Counted from the stretch's first letter, positions 9,033-17,109 are shown. The stretch is 64,000 bases of DNA from an uncultured Bacilli bacterium (GCA_934096585.1 CAKOMG010000002.1:1-64000), one strand, 5' to 3'. Translations and numbers: made by a program. The notes: generated by a model not told the origin, from the sequence alone.

Positions 9033-10343
9033 ATGAAAGATTTAAAAATTGGCTTAATATCATTAGGCTGTGAAAAGAATTTAGTTGATAGCGAAATGAT
9101 ATTAGGATTATTTAAAAAAGCAAACGTTGAAATAGTTACGGATTTATCAAAGGCCAATGCCATTATCATTAATACTTGCGGTTTTATTGAGTCTGCAAAA
9201 AAAGAAGCGATTGACACAATATTCGAAGCATTAGATTATCAAGAAAATGGAGCTAAAATTATAGTTACTGGTTGTCTTGTTCAAAGGTATTTAGAAGATT
9301 TAAAGAAAGCTATTCCAGAAGTTGATTTATATATTCCAATTCGTGATTATAATCATTTTGGTGATTTAATTATGAATTTATTTAATGACAATACTTTCCA
9401 AAATCAATGCTTGTCATTCGATAATAGAGTTTTATCAACTCCCCCTCATCTAGCTTATTTAAAGATTAGTGAAGGTTGTAATAATTGTTGTGCATATTGT
9501 GCTATCCCTTTAATTAGAGGTGGTTTTGTTAGTAGAGCACAAGAAGAAATTATTACTGAATTTAAATATTTAGTGAGCACAGGTAGAAAAGAAATATGTT
9601 TAATTAGTCAAGATTTAACTAAATATGGAATTGACTTAAAAGATATGAGTCTTGCAAAGTTATTGAAAGAACTTGTTAAAATAGATGGCGATTATGTCAT
9701 TAGACTTTTATATTTATATCCTGATGAAATAACTGATGAATTAATTGATGTTGTAAAAAATAATGATAAAATATTAAACTATTTTGATATTCCTGTTCAA
9801 CATGCTTCTGACAAAGTATTAAAATGGATGGGAAGAAGAGGAAATGAAGAATTAATTAATAATTTATTAGATAAAATAAGAAAAGAAATTCCAGATGTAG
9901 TTTTAAGAACAACTGTAATGGTGGGATTTCCTCATGAAAGTGAAAAAGATTTTGAAATATTAAAACAATTCATTGAAAGAAATAAATTTGATCATTTAGG
10001 TGCTTTTACTTATTCTAGGGAAGAAAACACAAAAGCATATAAGATGAATATGCAAGTACCTCAAAAAGTTAAAGAAAAAAGATTAGATGAGGTAATGGAA
10101 GTTCAAAAGTGGATTTCATATAATCAAAATAAAAAATATTTAAATAAAGTATATGATTGCATTGTGGAATCATTTGATAGTGAAAATAATCAATATTATG
10201 GAAGAGGCTATATGCATGCTCCTGATGATATTGATGGAGAAATAATAATTAAAACTTTTAAAGATTTAATTATATCAAAGAAATATAAAGTTAAAATCAT
10301 TGATACTGATTTCTTTGATATTTATGGTGAAATTATAGATTAG
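9033..10343 (+). CDS. rimO: Ribosomal protein S12 methylthiotransferase RimO
   Basis: The 436-aa length matches the family. The N-terminal UPF0004 domain carries three cluster cysteines (C13 in SLGCEKN, C49 in NTCGFI, C81 in TGCLVQRY). The radical SAM motif CxxxCxxC is C149, C153, C156 in SEGCNNCCAYC. A C-terminal TRAM domain follows from about residue 370 (YDCIVESF). SLGCEKNLVDSE and the AIPLIRGGF segment favour RimO over MiaB. The enzyme adds a methylthio group to the conserved aspartate of ribosomal protein S12 in the cytoplasm, using two Fe-S clusters and SAM. It has its own promoter, and tRNA-Gln follows 18 bp after the stop. Confidence 0.93.
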   Translation: MKDLKIGLISLGCEKNLVDSEMILGLFKKANVEIVTDLSKANAIIINTCGFIESAKKEAIDTIFEALDYQENGAKIIVTGCLVQRYLEDLKKAIPEVDLYIPIRDYNHFGDLIMNLFNDNTFQNQCLSFDNRVLSTPPHLAYLKISEGCNNCCAYCAIPLIRGGFVSRAQEEIITEFKYLVSTGRKEICLISQDLTKYGIDLKDMSLAKLLKELVKIDGDYVIRLLYLYPDEITDELIDVVKNNDKILNYFDIPVQHASDKVLKWMGRRGNEELINNLLDKIRKEIPDVVLRTTVMVGFPHESEKDFEILKQFIERNKFDHLGAFTYSREENTKAYKMNMQVPQKVKEKRLDEVMEVQKWISYNQNKKYLNKVYDCIVESFDSENNQYYGRGYMHAPDDIDGEIIIKTFKDLIISKKYKVKIIDTDFFDIYGEIID

Positions 10344-10361
10344 TATTTTACTAATCTAAAT

Positions 10362-10438
10362 AGGACTATCGCCAAGTGGCTTAAGGCATCTGGCTCTGAC
10401 CCAGACATTCGGGAGTTCGAATCTCTCTAGTCCTGCCA
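10362..10438 (+). tRNA. tRNA-Gln (anticodon CTG)
   Basis: Full cloverleaf with encoded CCA. Acceptor AGGACTA pairs with TAGTCCT; D arm GCC/GGC; anticodon stem TCTGG/CCAGA with loop CTCTGAC, giving anticodon CTG (reads CAG, Gln). T arm GGGAG/CTCTC has loop TTCGAAT, then discriminator G and CCA. The TATCGCCAAG-like 5' segment is typical of tRNA-Gln. The accessory region starts directly after it, a common place for integration. Confidence 0.93.
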
Positions 10439-10451
10439 TTAAAGTCGGTCA

Positions 10452-10474
10452 AAAAGTCTTTTGTAGACTTTTAA
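10452..10474 (+). terminator. tRNA terminator
   Basis: AAAAGTCT (10452-10459) pairs with AGACTTTT (10465-10472), loop TTTGT; it lies 14 bp after the tRNA. Confidence 0.7.
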
Positions 10475-10480
10475 AAAATA

Positions 10481-10541
10481 AGCTATTCTCACAATAATTC
10501 ATAGTTTTGCTATGATGAAATGCTGAAAATAGCTCTTTTTT
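10481..10541 (+). terminator. Second hairpin/terminator-like structure
   Basis: Outer stem AGCTATT (10481-10487)/AATAGCT (10528-10534) encloses a CATAG/CTATG hairpin (10500-10514), and a T6 run follows. It may be a back-up terminator or a small structured RNA. Confidence 0.45.
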
Positions 10542-10790
10542 ATTTAAAAAGTGTAGAGCTGTACGGGGAGTTGAACCTTCGTTTTTTACGGCTAGACTGG
10601 GGAGTTGAACTAATTTCAAATTTTAGGAACAAGGGGATTTGAATATTAGTATCATTACCAGCTTTTAAGCAGGTTTTAGGGCCTTTGTCAGTTCTTTATC
10701 AAAAGGAGGAGTAAATATAGGTAAAAGCATATTGAAGAGAACGCTCACGATATTTTGAGCAGATTTTTATTTAAATCTATCAATAAGTAA
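10542..10790 (+). other. Non-coding, apparently decayed intergenic stretch
   Basis: No credible gene. It holds three similar words, GGGGAGTTGAACC (10565), GGGGAGTTGAAC (10599) and GGGGATTTGAAT (10633), each resembling the reverse complement of a tRNA T arm. There is an orphan AAAGGAGGAG ribosome-site-like word near 10700 without an ATG after it, and two hairpins (GCTCA/TGAGC at 10743-10760, AGATTT/AAATCT at 10761-10778). The look is of remnants left by past insertions next to the tRNA. Confidence 0.5.
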
Positions 10791-10796
10791 AAAATG

Positions 10797-10825
10797 TTGA
10801 AATTTGTCGAATATTATGGTATATT
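10797..10825 (+). promoter_or_regulatory. Promoter of the HTH/TPR-like regulator
   Basis: TTGAAA at 10797-10802, 17-bp spacer, TATATT at 10820-10825; the ATG is at 10855 with TAGGAGG upstream. Confidence 0.7.
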
Positions 10826-10854
10826 ATATTTATTATGTTAGGAGGAAAATCACA

Positions 10855-11976
10855 ATGAAACATTTTAATTTTGATTTATATAAAGAATCTAAACAGTATT
10901 TTCAATTATTTGATGTTTATATTAAACAATTTGAAAAGAACAAAGAAAATGTATTTAATAAATTAAACATTAATAATAGTTCTTATAGAAGAGCAAGAGA
11001 TAATGAACAAACTGTTGGTAGAGAAATTATAAAGAAATTATCAGATAATTATGATCTAACAATTCCTAACGATTCATTTATCGATAAATTAGAAAAAATA
11101 ACAACTAGAATATACAATAATTTGTATTATAAAGTCTATGATACTTTTGACGATGATTTAAACTTTATCGATGAATCATTAACTTATAAAACATTAATGT
11201 TTCCTGTATTAAATTTATTAAAACTATTTTTGATTATCAATTCTAACATTTCTCCTAAAAAAGTTCTTGAAGAATATAAAGAGATGTATGAAGAAATAAA
11301 AAAGTATAAAACATTCCTTACTTATGAACTATTAGAAATATTTGAAATTATGTCATTATTTTTTGAAGATGAATATATTAATGATGGTGAATGGGTAACT
11401 AATTATAATAACCCAATGGCATATCAAATATTAGCATCAAGGTTTTATTCAAAAGAAAGATATGTTGAAGCGATATTCTTTTCACTACAAGCTGAAGATA
11501 TAATGATAAAAGACCAAAACTTTAAAAGATATATCACTGTTAATCATACTCTAATGAGTAGTTTACTATATGCAGGTAATTATCAAGATTGTTACAACAG
11601 AGTTGAAAAACATTATTATTGTATAAACTCTTTAAACCTTGGAAGTAGTGAAATTAATATAACTGAAAAGTATTTATATGTATCATTATTAGGTTTAAAA
11701 GAATATAACAGAATAATAAAAGATTTAATCAATAGAGATGATTTTAATCTAACATTACTTACATGTTTACTTGTTGCCCTTCATTCAGTTAGTAAGAAAG
11801 ATTTATATAAAAAATATTTAGATGAAAATATTAAGTTAGAAGAATTTGATGAAGATTCTGCTAAATACTTAAAATTATTAATATATTACTTAAGTCATAG
11901 GGATCATAAGATATTAAAGAATTTAGGAAAACATGCAATAATGGGTTCATTAATAAATATTTTGAAAAAAATTTAA
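10855..11976 (+). CDS. Probable HTH plus TPR-like regulator (RRNPP-type architecture suspected)
   Basis: The start is ATG 10855 behind AGGAGG; upstream in-frame codons lie within the promoter. The 373-aa cytoplasmic protein has no signal or membrane segment. Residues ~25-70 (NVFNKLNINNSSYRRARDN, then REIIKKLSDNYDL) resemble a divergent XRE-type helix-turn-helix. Residues ~130-373 are all helical with repeat-like pairs of helices (YVEAIFFSLQAEDIMI, LLYAGNYQDCYNRV, LLGLKEYNRIIKDL), as in TPR peptide-sensing regulators such as Rgg, PlcR and AimR. I cannot identify the family with certainty. It sits directly upstream of the secreted-protein operon, whose conserved upstream block begins at the stop codon, so it is a candidate controller of that operon. 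Confidence 0.6.
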   Translation: MKHFNFDLYKESKQYFQLFDVYIKQFEKNKENVFNKLNINNSSYRRARDNEQTVGREIIKKLSDNYDLTIPNDSFIDKLEKITTRIYNNLYYKVYDTFDDDLNFIDESLTYKTLMFPVLNLLKLFLIINSNISPKKVLEEYKEMYEEIKKYKTFLTYELLEIFEIMSLFFEDEYINDGEWVTNYNNPMAYQILASRFYSKERYVEAIFFSLQAEDIMIKDQNFKRYITVNHTLMSSLLYAGNYQDCYNRVEKHYYCINSLNLGSSEINITEKYLYVSLLGLKEYNRIIKDLINRDDFNLTLLTCLLVALHSVSKKDLYKKYLDENIKLEEFDEDSAKYLKLLIYYLSHRDHKILKNLGKHAIMGSLINILKKI

Positions 11977-12077
11977 TTTGGGCAGAAAAGTGTGAAAAAC
12001 CAATTTTAATAAAAAAGTGTTCATTAATATTGAGCACTTTTTTTATTTTTCATCAAAAACACAAAAAAATGCTCATT
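11976..12077 (+). promoter_or_regulatory. Conserved upstream block, copy 1 (shared with 40341-40442)
   Basis: ATTTGGGCA starts at 11976, TTGAGCA at 12030 (offset 54) and TGCTCA at 12070 (offset 40 more). The copy before the RHS gene has the same words at exactly the same offsets (40341, 40395, 40435). A CCAATTTT word is also shared, but at a different offset. The sequence between the words is mostly not conserved. TTGAGCA and TGCTCA are largely complementary and may be two half-sites or a long stem. Confidence 0.6.
12013..12044 (+). terminator. Intrinsic terminator after the regulator gene
   Basis: 11-bp stem (12013-12023 with 12031-12041, one G-U), 7-nt loop, then a T run. It lies inside the conserved upstream block. 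Confidence 0.75.
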
Positions 12078-12095
12078 GATAAAAATTGAAAGCCA

Positions 12096-12124
12096 TTGAC
12101 AAAATTTTCCATATAATGTATAAT
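12096..12124 (+). promoter_or_regulatory. Consensus sigma-A promoter of the secreted-protein operon
   Basis: Perfect TTGACA (12096-12101), 17-bp spacer, perfect TATAAT (12119-12124). It is the strongest-looking promoter in the window. No clear promoter lies between 12553 and 12690, so it probably drives the genes through 17109, subject to the attenuator at 12624-12690. Confidence 0.85.
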
Positions 12125-12151
12125 ATAATCAAAAGAAAGGAGAATTCAGCT

Positions 12152-12553
12152 ATGAAGAAATTATTTAAAGCTTTTTTAATTTTAATTGTTGTAGCATTAT
12201 GTGGGAGCATTGTTATTGTAGAAGCAAAGGGAATAACAATCATAAGAGATGATAATCCTGATGGTGTATCTGTATTATCAATTGATAATGAAAATTATTA
12301 TATTGAAATTGATGAAGAAACAAATGTTGGTTATGTAATGCAAAAATTAAACAATGAAACAATTGTGCTTGGTACTTGTGAAGTTTCTGTTATTGTGGGA
12401 GATAAAGATCCTGAAGTGCTATGTGTTTCCGCTGAAAATTCAATGGGAAGTTTAGTTATAGTTACAAATAACAGTGTTTCAACAATATCATTAAGTGAAG
12501 GCGATATAAGTAGTATATTTACTATCGATACAAAAGTTATAATAAATCGATAA
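12152..12553 (+). CDS. Small secreted protein of unknown function
   Basis: The start is ATG 12152 with AAAGGAG upstream. The 133-aa product opens with a classic signal peptide (KK, then LFKAFLILIVVALCGSIVIV, cleavage likely after VEAKG). The mature ~110 residues are acidic and beta-rich, with two cysteines (GTCEVSV and EVLCVSA) that could form a disulfide outside the cell. No known domain is recognised. It is the first gene after the consensus promoter and precedes the conserved leader RNA, the lipoprotein and the protease. Its presence between promoter and leader is the main difference from the RHS cassette, where the leader follows the promoter directly. Confidence 0.75.
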   Translation: MKKLFKAFLILIVVALCGSIVIVEAKGITIIRDDNPDGVSVLSIDNENYYIEIDEETNVGYVMQKLNNETIVLGTCEVSVIVGDKDPEVLCVSAENSMGSLVIVTNNSVSTISLSEGDISSIFTIDTKVIINR

Positions 12554-12623
12554 AATATATTAGTATATTCCTTATTATTAGAGTGTTAAAGTAATGATAA
12601 TAGAAAAAAGTATGAAAATTGAA

Positions 12624-12690
12624 TTCCTAAGTCTGCTTTAATACACTCTTAGAAATAAGCTCTCTTTGGATAAAAGGGGGCTTTTTGTTT
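12624..12690 (+). ncRNA. Conserved leader RNA with attenuator-like terminator, copy 1
   Basis: A 28-nt block (12624-12651, beginning TTCCTAAGTCTGCTTT) is identical to 40522-40549. ATTCCTAAG and CTTAGAAAT flank a 16-nt loop and can pair with one mismatch. A terminator follows: 11-bp stem 12657-12667 with 12673-12683 (AAAGGGGGCTT arm), loop GGATA, T5. TCCTAAG of the block can instead pair with CTTTGGA (12664-12670) in the terminator, with one mismatch, giving an alternative fold. An upstream TTAGAGTGTTAAAG (12578-12591) can also pair with the 3' half of the block, but only in this copy. The position inside an operon, before a mini-ORF, fits transcription attenuation; the function is inferred. 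Confidence 0.6.
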
Positions 12691-12765
12691 AAAAATAAAT
12701 TATTATATGTTGTTTGCATATAATAGTAATGATGAATCGTAAAAGACAGTATGGGGAGGAACTAT

Positions 12766-12840
12766 ATGTTAATTTATTTAGTATTAAAACGTATCATCAA
12801 AGAGCTAGTTAGCCATAGTATACGGCCAAAAGTATACTAA
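12766..12840 (+). CDS. Putative 24-aa leader peptide
   Basis: ATG 12766 is preceded by a strong GGGGAGG ribosome site. The peptide starts MLIYLVLKRI and is hydrophobic then basic. An 8-bp perfect hairpin TAGTATAC/GTATACTA (12816-12839) includes the first two bases of the TAA stop (12838-12840). The equivalent mini-ORF before the RHS gene begins MKIYLLF and also ends in a hairpin. It may act as a cis-acting leader that couples translation to the lipoprotein gene 34 bp downstream, or as a short hydrophobic signal peptide. The coding evidence is the RBS and the conserved position only. Confidence 0.4.
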   Translation: MLIYLVLKRIIKELVSHSIRPKVY

Positions 12841-12874
12841 CAAAATTTAAAAATGAAAGGAGCTGGAAAATAAA

Positions 12875-13216
12875 ATGAAAAGAATCATTGTTGTCGTTAT
12901 GGGTTTGCTGCTTATAATGTGCTTAGCAGGATGCAAAAAAGAAAAACAATATAGTTATGATGGAATAATAATAGAGATAAAATCAACTTATAAAAGCAAA
13001 TTTTTAAATAAAGAATTTGAACTAAATGATTTTAATTTTCAAAATATTGAAACATATTCATATTCCAAATGGTATGACACAAAAAATAGAGGTTATATAT
13101 TTATATATTTAAAGAAAACAGGAAAACAAGAAGTAGAAGAAGCATTGCAACATTTCAAACAATTATCTTTTGTAGAAGAATGTGAACAAATGCCTATCAT
13201 TTCATTAATCGAATAA
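12875..13216 (+). CDS. Small lipoprotein, possible propeptide-type (I9-like) protease inhibitor
   Basis: AAAGGAG precedes ATG 12875. The 113-aa product has a lipoprotein signal peptide with lipobox LAGC, Cys20 being the lipidated residue. The last ~45 residues (TGKQEVEEALQHFKQL, then FVEECEQMP) read like the end of a subtilisin propeptide/I9 fold, where a helix and the 'V..AE' strand sit in the protease active site. The neighbouring subtilase contains its own similar segment (NVLIGIKELEKRKEILSAEP). The inference is that this lipoprotein is a stand-alone inhibitor or chaperone of the protease, held at the outer face of the membrane. It ends 14 bp before the protease ATG, so they are co-transcribed. 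Confidence 0.65.
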   Translation: MKRIIVVVMGLLLIMCLAGCKKEKQYSYDGIIIEIKSTYKSKFLNKEFELNDFNFQNIETYSYSKWYDTKNRGYIFIYLKKTGKQEVEEALQHFKQLSFVEECEQMPIISLIE

Positions 13217-13230
13217 TAAAGGAGAAATTT

Positions 13231-16200
13231 ATGAAAAACAAAATTTTTAATAAAATATTATTTCTAATAATTATTTTTTCTACTATGATATTCGCATTAA
13301 GTATAAATAATGTATATGCTAAAATTCCCGATAATTATGATAATGTTGTAGAAGAAAAAAAGTACTATAATGGAACTATTGACGATGATTTTTCTAGTGA
13401 CAAAATAATTGTTATATTATCAAAAAAAGAGACTAATAAATATAAGAACTATACAATTAGTGATTTTCCTGAAATTGATTGTAAATCTGTCATAGATTTA
13501 ACGTCAAGTTCAAATGAATTACTAAAAAATGAAAATAATAATTCTAATGAGCAAGTGTTAATTGACTCTAAAAAATTTAATAGAATTTTATGCTTAGAGT
13601 TAAGTCAAAAATCTAAAGAAAATGTACTAATAGGAATAAAAGAGTTGGAAAAAAGAAAAGAAATATTGTCTGCTGAGCCTTGTTACTTCGTTGAAACGAT
13701 GGCAATTCCTAATGATAGTAGAATTTCTGAGCAATGGGGATTGAGTAATGCTAATGTATATCAGTCATGGGATATTTCACAAAATGCTAATCAAGTCATA
13801 GTTGGGGTATTAGATACTGGAATTGATGCATCTCATAGTGACTTGACAAACAATATTTATAGAGAATCAAATCATAATTTAGAAACTACATTACATAGAG
13901 ATTTTACCACTGGTGTAGAATCAGGTACTGAGATTTTAGAACCTATTGATTCAAATGGCCATGGTACTCATGTGGCAGGAATAATTGGGGCTTGCGGTAA
14001 TAACAATATGGGTATATCTGGTGTTTGTTGGAATGTCAAGTTAGTTTCTTTAAAAGTATTAAATAGTGAAGGAGAAGGTGATATTGCTTGGATTGTAAAT
14101 GCTATTAATTATGCAGCTAGCAATAATATTCCTATATTAAATTGTAGCTTAGGTTCACCTATAAGAAGTGCAGCACTAGAAAATGCTATCGAATCTTACC
14201 AGGGATTGTTAGTTTGTGCTGCTGGTAATTCCAATCAGAATATTGATAATACACCATTATATCCTGCAGCATATAATTTTGATAATATTATATCTGTAGG
14301 TGCGATTGATTCAAATAATAGCAGGTCAGATTGGGATAGTTTTAAGAATTTATGGGGATTATTTGGAAGTAGTGCTTCAAATTATGGTGCGACATCTGTT
14401 GATATATATGCACCGGGGACAGATATTTTAAGCACAATACCTAATAATAAATATGAAAAAAAGAGTGGCACATCGATGGCCGCACCATTTGTTACTGGAT
14501 GTGCTGCATTATTACTAGCATCAAATTGTAAATTAACAACACAAGAATTAAAAAATGCAATTATTAATGGTGCCACCGAAATTACAATTTCTATACCTGG
14601 CTCTGGATGCAGTGGTAATCAAAATAGCTCTGTATTAAAATTAAATGTTTTTGAATCAATTAAATTAATAGCATATAAGACTAATGATTCAGGTGAAAAA
14701 ATTATTGGAACGTGGTTTAGTGCAAATGGAAATATAGAAATTCCTTCTATTATTAATAATGTTTTAATTACTAGTATAGGAAGTTCAGCATTTAAAGGAT
14801 GCGGAAGTTTAGCTAGTATAACAATCCCTAATACAGTGACTAATATAGATTCAAGTGCATTTGAAAATTGTTCGTATTTGCAATCAATAACGTTGCCATC
14901 GAATTTAGTAGCAATAGGTTCATCAGCATTTAAAGGATGTGGAAGTCTTGCAAGCATAACAATACCAAATGGTGTTACTAATATAGATTCAAGTGCATTT
15001 GAAAATTGCTCATATTTACAATCAGTAACACTACCAACGAATTTAGTAACAATAGGTTCATCAGCATTTAAAGGATGTGGAAGTTTAGGAAGTATAACAC
15101 TACCTAATTGTGTTGCTAATATAGATTCAAGTGCATTTGAAAATTGTTCATATCTACAATCAGTAACACTATCAACGAATTTAGTAACAATAGGTTCATC
15201 AGCATTTAAAGGATGTGGAAGTTTAGGAAGTATAACAATTCCAAGTAGTGTTCAGTATATTGATGATTCCGCATTTAAGAATTGTTCACTACTTTCTGTA
15301 GTTACTGTAAATAGAAGAATAACAAGTATTACAAATTTAGGTGAAAATGTATTTGATGACTGTCACGATAATTTACAAATTGTTGTACCAACAAATAGAA
15401 TTGCTGAATATAAAAATAAAGAGTATTGGTCAAGTTATCGAAATAAAATAATGCCTTCTGAAGATTATACAGAATATGAAATTGACTGTGAAGGAAATGT
15501 GACTGAATCTTTAAGTTTAAGCAAGGCAACTAATGAATTATATAAATTAAATGTTAATTGTTCAAAATCTTATAAGATTAATGCAAATTCGTCCAAGACA
15601 ATTAATATAATAATCTATGATGCAAACATGAATGTGATAAGTAGTGGTAGTAACACAGTAACTCAATTTTTAGGTTGTGGAACATACTATATATCTTTTG
15701 AATTTGATGATACTAATGTCTCAGGTACATTCGAAATTGGAATTTCATTAACATGGACTAGTAGCAATATTCTATTAAACAAAGGTACTAATAATATTAA
15801 AAATAGTATGCATTTAAATAATGAAAATGTATATCATTGTAGTTATAAATATCTTAATAATCAAGGTGAAGGTTTTTATAGATTCTCACTAAATGTTGGA
15901 AGTAATATAATTTTACCTGAAGGAACTATAAAAATATATTCAAATATAAACAAAACAGAATTACTTAATCGATATGGATCAACAGGAATAAATGAACAGG
16001 CAATAACTTACAATGGTGAAAATGAATTATATGTATTTTTACCTGAAAATGGATATTATTACATAGATGTTGTTCTACCTAAATCAACTTATTCATTAAT
16101 TACCTTAACAATTGAGCAAGTAGAGAAAAATGATATAAATTATCAAAATAGGCTTGCTACAATTGGTTTTGATGAATTATTTGATAATAAAACTGTGACT

Positions 16201-17109
16201 AATTATTTTGAAGAAGTAACAATAAGTCATCGTTCAAAAATTGAACTTGATATTGTGACAAGTGGAACAATCAATAGAAATATACCTATTTATATTTTTG
16301 AAAAGCATCGTGATCCAGGTTATGAACCAGGGGATAATCATTATTATTTAGTGTTGGAATACACTAATAATATTACTAGTATAAATAGTGGCCCAGTATT
16401 TACTGTAATTTTAAATCCTGGAACTTATTATATTGGATATTCTGATAACTTTGATAAAGTTCAAATACAATTTGCGTTAAGAAGAAAGGTAAATACAGAT
16501 TTGAATATTGATGGTACACTTGTAACTGATCCTGCAAGAAACCAAGGGTTCCCTTTAGGAAGTGAAGTAACATTCAATAATGGATCTTTACTTGGAAATA
16601 CAATAACAGAAGGATTTACAAGAAATCTTTATTTAATGGTAGAAGATAGATTACGTGATCCAATGTCAAGACTTGATTATGATTGGTATTCAAGTAATGA
16701 AAATGTTGCTAAAGTAACTAAATATGGTACAGTTCTTGCATTAAATGTTAGCGAAAATACAACTGTGACTATATATGCGATAAATAGAGATGATCCATCT
16801 ATAGTCTATAAAAAAGATTTTATTATTTTAAAAGAAACAAAAACAGAACAAATAGTAATAGAATGTAATATGTCTTATTCATATTCTGAAGAAAATGGAA
16901 TGTACACATTGGAACTAGATTTTACGAATAGTCCATATCCATATATAGGTTATTATGTATGGGATATTGAATGCTTTAATGGAATCAATGTAGATATGGA
17001 GCATCATGGTTTAGTATCTTCAACAGGTCCAGGTGAAGCGTTACTTACAGCAAATTATACTTTAAATATGAGAATATTCCTTAAGATACATTTAACAATT
17101 ACTGAATAA
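13231..17109 (+). CDS. Secreted subtilisin-family (S8) protease with BspA-type leucine-rich repeats
   Basis: AAAGGAG precedes ATG 13231. The 1292-aa protein has a signal peptide (1-30, ending VYA), a propeptide (~31-155) and an S8 catalytic domain (~160-450) with the complete triad: Asp195 in VLDTGID, His244 in GHGTHVAG and Ser415 in GTSMAAP, plus oxyanion Asn333 in AAGN. Residues ~505-695 are BspA/LRR_5 repeats (IGSSAFKGCGSL and IDSSAFENCSYL alternate). The remaining ~600 residues are beta-rich modules, including a Big2-like segment near 1150-1195 (YDWYSSNENVAKV). There is no LPXTG, and the attachment mode is unknown. BspA repeats commonly mediate adhesion to host or bacterial surfaces, so this is probably a surface-targeted protease. 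It is last in the operon from 12096. Confidence 0.9.
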   Translation: MKNKIFNKILFLIIIFSTMIFALSINNVYAKIPDNYDNVVEEKKYYNGTIDDDFSSDKIIVILSKKETNKYKNYTISDFPEIDCKSVIDLTSSSNELLKNENNNSNEQVLIDSKKFNRILCLELSQKSKENVLIGIKELEKRKEILSAEPCYFVETMAIPNDSRISEQWGLSNANVYQSWDISQNANQVIVGVLDTGIDASHSDLTNNIYRESNHNLETTLHRDFTTGVESGTEILEPIDSNGHGTHVAGIIGACGNNNMGISGVCWNVKLVSLKVLNSEGEGDIAWIVNAINYAASNNIPILNCSLGSPIRSAALENAIESYQGLLVCAAGNSNQNIDNTPLYPAAYNFDNIISVGAIDSNNSRSDWDSFKNLWGLFGSSASNYGATSVDIYAPGTDILSTIPNNKYEKKSGTSMAAPFVTGCAALLLASNCKLTTQELKNAIINGATEITISIPGSGCSGNQNSSVLKLNVFESIKLIAYKTNDSGEKIIGTWFSANGNIEIPSIINNVLITSIGSSAFKGCGSLASITIPNTVTNIDSSAFENCSYLQSITLPSNLVAIGSSAFKGCGSLASITIPNGVTNIDSSAFENCSYLQSVTLPTNLVTIGSSAFKGCGSLGSITLPNCVANIDSSAFENCSYLQSVTLSTNLVTIGSSAFKGCGSLGSITIPSSVQYIDDSAFKNCSLLSVVTVNRRITSITNLGENVFDDCHDNLQIVVPTNRIAEYKNKEYWSSYRNKIMPSEDYTEYEIDCEGNVTESLSLSKATNELYKLNVNCSKSYKINANSSKTINIIIYDANMNVISSGSNTVTQFLGCGTYYISFEFDDTNVSGTFEIGISLTWTSSNILLNKGTNNIKNSMHLNNENVYHCSYKYLNNQGEGFYRFSLNVGSNIILPEGTIKIYSNINKTELLNRYGSTGINEQAITYNGENELYVFLPENGYYYIDVVLPKSTYSLITLTIEQVEKNDINYQNRLATIGFDELFDNKTVTNYFEEVTISHRSKIELDIVTSGTINRNIPIYIFEKHRDPGYEPGDNHYYLVLEYTNNITSINSGPVFTVILNPGTYYIGYSDNFDKVQIQFALRRKVNTDLNIDGTLVTDPARNQGFPLGSEVTFNNGSLLGNTITEGFTRNLYLMVEDRLRDPMSRLDYDWYSSNENVAKVTKYGTVLALNVSENTTVTIYAINRDDPSIVYKKDFIILKETKTEQIVIECNMSYSYSEENGMYTLELDFTNSPYPYIGYYVWDIECFNGINVDMEHHGLVSSTGPGEALLTANYTLNMRIFLKIHLTITE
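14768..15282 (+). repeat. 138-bp tandem repeats encoding LRR pairs
   Basis: TTTAAAGGATG recurs at 14791, 14929, 15067 and 15205, an exact 138-bp period (46 aa, two 23-aa repeats). The copies are highly similar at DNA level, which suggests recent duplication and scope for copy-number change. Confidence 0.85.

Noticed and set aside
12624..12690. T-box or other known riboswitch
   Set aside because: No T-box sequence, specifier loop or known riboswitch core seen; downstream genes are surface proteins, not metabolic.
15329..15529. Minus-strand frame under the subtilase
   Set aside because: No ribosome site, no recognisable domain, and opposite to a well-supported gene; the same holds for the other minus-strand frames.
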